Assembly (NCBI GenBank): GCA_934394595.1 | Contig: CAKRRX010000050.1 | Coordinates: 1-16,674 of the forward strand | Source of the DNA: an uncultured Blautia sp. | GTDB taxonomy: Bacteria; Bacillota; Clostridia; Lachnospirales; Lachnospiraceae | Direction: 5' to 3' | Length of the DNA: 16,674 bases | Part shown: positions 14,944 to 16,674 of the stretch, piece after piece | Layout: every line of letters begins with the position of its first letter | How positions within the stretch are numbered: position 1 is the stretch's first letter | Translations under genes and position numbers: made by a program | The notes under the pieces: generated by a model | Database searches by the model: none | Told to the model about the DNA's origin: nothing | Seen by the model: the letters and a program-made list of their open reading frames with translations, nothing else

Positions 14944-15035
14944 TTCTTTCCTCCATGACTGTCAAACCATGCCATCCAAAGTCCCACTCCGATGGCTGCC
15001 ACAATCATTATCCCTATAAAAATATTGAGTAACAT
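14940..15035 (-). CDS. 31-aa single-TM small protein coupled to the permease
   Basis: A short ORF running from the ATG at 15035 to the TGA at 14940-14942. It begins MLLNIFIGIMIVAAIGVG and continues to a Trp-flanked end (LWMAWFD), followed by a short polar tail (SHGGKK). That is one 20-22 residue membrane helix with a positively charged C-terminus. Support for it being real: an ideal GGAGGT sits 9 nt before the ATG, its stop overlaps the permease start as ATGA, and its last codons hold the permease ribosome site. It is too short for standard gene finders. By analogy with KdpF, CydX and AcrZ it may bind and tune the permease, or it may only aid translational coupling. No named family is recognised. 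Confidence 0.75.
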   Translation of the reverse strand: MLLNIFIGIMIVAAIGVGLWMAWFDSHGGKK

Positions 15036-15064
15036 ATGGTGTCTACCTCCGATCCTATACCTTT

Positions 15065-15105
15065 TGTTTACATGGAAACAGGCATTACTGAAAAAGCAGT
15101 AATGC
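15065..15105. promoter_or_regulatory. Two adjacent inverted repeats ahead of the small protein and permease genes
   Basis: A perfect 9-bp inverted repeat, GCATTACTG (15082-15090) with CAGTAATGC (15097-15105), and next to it TGTTT-n6-AAACA (15065-15080). Both lie in the 86-bp gap between the 134-aa gene and the 31-aa ORF. Neither is followed by a U-tract on the minus strand, so a simple terminator is unlikely. An operator, an attenuator or an mRNA processing site is possible; none is proven. Confidence 0.6.
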
Positions 15106-15121
15106 TTATGGTATACGATCT

Positions 15122-15526
15122 TCAGTGTTTCTGCCCGTCCTGGTGATGGATATAACAGATGACCTCTTTTCTGCCATCTGCGTCATCTCTGGTGAGCAGA
15201 CGCTTTTTTTCTTTATAAAATACGGTATTCGCCAGCAAAACTGCCAGCATGATGAGCACCAGCATCATTCCTGCAGTGCCTCTCTGACGGAAACGCTGAT
15301 CCGTCTCCATCTTCACAGATACCTGCCGTATGCCGATCAGTTCCTCGGCACTGGTATGGGTACTTCTGGAAAGCTCCGGTGAGATCAAAGAAGCGGAGGC
15401 CGGTTTCAGTTCTGAAACATACAGAAGCTGCTTTGCTTCCATGCCAGCAAAGCATACACACAAAACTGCCATGATCACGCAAAAAAGCAGACAGATACAG
15501 CAATTTCGCCATTGGTTCTTTTTCAC
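15122..15526 (-). CDS. Two-TM membrane protein with a Cys-rich first helix, unknown function
   Basis: A 134-aa protein not recognised as a known family. TM1 (about 8-28) is very rich in cysteine (C9, C10, C12, C16, C23, C25). About 55 residues follow, probably outside the membrane, Ser/Glu-rich with SPELSRSTHTSAEELIGIRQ. TM2 (about 85-104) leads to a basic KEKKRLLTR stretch and a cytoplasmic tail ending in HHQDGQKH. The start is GTG at 15526, with GAGGTG about 8 nt upstream. A strong promoter (15563-15591) precedes it and no clear terminator follows, so it probably heads an operon with the 31-aa ORF and the permease. The His-rich tail and Cys-rich helix could suggest metal or redox sensing, which is speculation. 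Confidence 0.75.
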   Translation of the reverse strand: MKKNQWRNCCICLLFCVIMAVLCVCFAGMEAKQLLYVSELKPASASLISPELSRSTHTSAEELIGIRQVSVKMETDQRFRQRGTAGMMLVLIMLAVLLANTVFYKEKKRLLTRDDADGRKEVICYIHHQDGQKH

Positions 15527-15562
15527 TTGGCCTCACCTCGATACCTGAAAAAATTCGTTTCT

Positions 15563-15591
15563 ATAATAGCAGATTCCATAGGTTTTTTCAA
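15563..15591 (-). promoter_or_regulatory. Promoter of the 134-aa/31-aa/permease operon
   Basis: On the minus strand TTGAAA (15586-15591), a 17-bp spacer and TATTAT (15563-15568) preceded by TGC, an extended -10. It is one of the best promoter matches in the window and lies just downstream of the metQ terminator, about 37 bp before the GTG start. Confidence 0.75.
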
Positions 15592-15616
15592 TAAATTTTT
15601 TCAACGGCAAAGCGCA

Positions 15617-15669
15617 CACAAAAAAACAGACTGAAATGCCCTGTTTTTGGGATTTTCAGTCTGTTTTTT
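15617..15669. terminator. Bidirectional terminator after metQ
   Basis: A 10-bp perfect stem, CAGACTGAAA (15627-15636) with TTTCAGTCTG (15654-15663), is extended inward by CCC/GGG. It is flanked by six A's (15621-15626) and six T's (15664-15669), so it ends in a U-tract on either strand. It starts 26 bp after the metQ stop. Confidence 0.92.
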
Positions 15670-15689
15670 GCATTCGATTTCTTAGCTGC

Positions 15690-16625
15690 TTATTCAGCTT
15701 CTGTCTCCTCAGCTGTATCTGCGGCATCTTCTGCCTCTGCACTGTCCTCTGTCTCTGCGTCTGCGCTGTCTTCTGCCTGGGCATCATCTGCTGCCTCAGC
15801 GTCCTCGCTGTCCTCAAATGGGATAACTGCGCCATCATATTTCTCATTGATAAAATCTTTGATCTCGTCGGATTTTAATACGTCTACAAGAGCTTTGATC
15901 TTATCGCTGTTCTCGTTGCCCTCTTTTACTGCGATTACGTTTACATATGTTTTTGCAGCCTCAGAATCAGAGGTCTCATATGCAAGTGCATCTTTGGATA
16001 CGGAATAACCAGCCTGAAGTGCATAGTTTCCGTTGAGGACGATGTAAGAGGTCTCTTCTGCAACACGTGCTACCTGCTCAGCTGCAAGCTCTACGATTTC
16101 TACATTATATGGATTCTCTTCAATATCATTTACAGTTGCTTCCAGGCCTACGCCATCTTTCAGGGTAATGATTCCGTTATCCTGAAGGAGAAGAAGGGCT
16201 CTTGCCTCATTTGTGGTATCATTTGGCACTGCAATGGTGTCTCCGTCTGCAATGTCATCAAGACTGGATTTTGTTCCAGGATAAATTCCAAATGGCTCGT
16301 AGTGGATTCCGCCTGCATTTACAAGGTGGGTTCCTTTTTCCTCATTGAAGCTGTTCAGATATGGGATATGCTGGAAATAGTTTGCGTCAAAGTCACCGCT
16401 CTCTACTACTTCATTTGGCTGTACATAATCATCAAATACAGTTACCTCAAGGTCATAGCCCTCTGCCTCAAGAAGTGGTTTTGCTTCCTCAAGGATCTCG
16501 GAGTGTGGTGTCTCGGATGCTGCTACTGTGATAGTCTTGTCATCATCTGCTGCAAATACAACGGATGTTCCTACAGTTCCAAAGATCAATGCTCCTGTAA
16601 GTGCTGCTGCGATTAATTTTTTCAT
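15690..16625 (-). CDS. metQ: MetQ-type methionine ABC transporter substrate-binding protein with acidic tail
   Basis: A 311-aa protein of the NlpA/MetQ family (PF03180), the extracytoplasmic receptor delivering methionine to MetNI. Family motifs are ETPHSEIL (38-45), DDYVQPNEVV (65-74), FQHIPYLNSF (84-93), IHYEPFGIYPG (about 107-117), AVPNDTTNEARALLLL (about 132-147) and VLNGNYALQAG (about 196-206). The signal peptide (1-25, ending VFA) is followed by ADDDK. There is no lipobox Cys, although Gram-positive MetQ is normally lipid-anchored. The domain ends near residue 270 (GAVIPF). The last 41 residues contain only Ala, Asp, Glu, Ser, Thr and Gln, with EDSADAE/EDSAEAE repeats, which is unusual for the family. 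The start has GAGGAGG 9 nt upstream. Partner metN and metI are not in the window and would lie upstream, beyond the right edge, if present. A strong terminator follows, so it is the last gene of its unit. Confidence 0.93.
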   Translation of the reverse strand: MKKLIAAALTGALIFGTVGTSVVFAADDDKTITVAASETPHSEILEEAKPLLEAEGYDLEVTVFDDYVQPNEVVESGDFDANYFQHIPYLNSFNEEKGTHLVNAGGIHYEPFGIYPGTKSSLDDIADGDTIAVPNDTTNEARALLLLQDNGIITLKDGVGLEATVNDIEENPYNVEIVELAAEQVARVAEETSYIVLNGNYALQAGYSVSKDALAYETSDSEAAKTYVNVIAVKEGNENSDKIKALVDVLKSDEIKDFINEKYDGAVIPFEDSEDAEAADDAQAEDSADAETEDSAEAEDAADTAEETEAE

Positions 16626-16674
16626 GATAAGTTTCCTCCTCGTTTAAAAAAAATATATTTTGTTGTTATATTAC

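Noticed and set aside
15693..15815. Short internal repeats in the metQ tail as a possible CRISPR or satellite
   Set aside because: They are irregular codon-level repeats of Glu/Asp/Ala within an open frame, with no spacer structure.
15636..15878. Plus-strand Cys-rich 80-aa ORF
   Set aside because: It is the antisense of the metQ acidic tail: GAC/GCA/GAA-type codons read in reverse give Cys, Leu and Phe. It has no ribosome site.

Overview
The window looks like chromosomal DNA from a gut Clostridia bacterium, most likely Lachnospiraceae (Blautia/Mediterraneibacter-like). This is inferred from the moderate GC, AGGAGG-type ribosome sites, TTGnnn/TAtaaT promoters, and the mix of protein families: DUF6483, a cytidylate kinase-like protein, a large intracellular transglutaminase-like protein, a clostridial M13 peptidase and MetQ with AADDDK at the mature end. 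Every complete gene is on the minus strand. Only the last 21 codons of a plus-strand gene enter at the left edge, and they converge on the M13 peptidase gene across a shared terminator (73-104). No tRNA, rRNA, CRISPR, IS element or integrase was seen.

Reading in the direction of transcription (right to left): metQ (15690-16625), a methionine-type ABC substrate-binding protein, ends in a strong terminator. Next comes a likely operon with a good promoter (15563-15591). It encodes a Cys-rich two-TM protein of 134 aa, an unannotated 31-aa single-TM protein (14940-15035) that overlaps the next gene by ATGA, and an ArsB/NhaD/SLC13-type permease. A cytidylate kinase-like gene follows, then a terminator. 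The next unit is DUF6483, an 812-aa transglutaminase-like protein and a TraX-family membrane protein.

The central block (3743-8967) is a tightly overlapping jetA-jetB-jetC operon. It encodes the kleisin-, KITE- and SMC-like subunits of a Wadjet/MksBEF/EptABC condensin. The fourth gene, jetD/mksG (the TOPRIM nuclease that makes Wadjet an anti-plasmid system), is not present on either side. JetC is followed directly by an independent unit with its own promoter (3685-3713): a Nif11-like small protein and an AlkD-family DNA glycosylase, closed by a strong terminator (2561-2606). The last gene is a secreted M13 metallopeptidase with its own extended -10 promoter.

The points most worth checking are: (1) the JetD-less Jet operon beside a DNA-repair unit; (2) the hidden 31-aa membrane protein coupled to the permease; (3) two ungapped 63-bp intergenic copies of a hairpin element (about 79% identical by hand count), part of a wider set of intergenic hairpins sharing AGGGGCAAA; (4) a transglutaminase-like protein carrying a second, Cys-to-Ala pseudo-catalytic copy of its core; (5) a MetQ with no lipobox cysteine and a 41-residue acidic tail; (6) an orphan Nif11-like protein.
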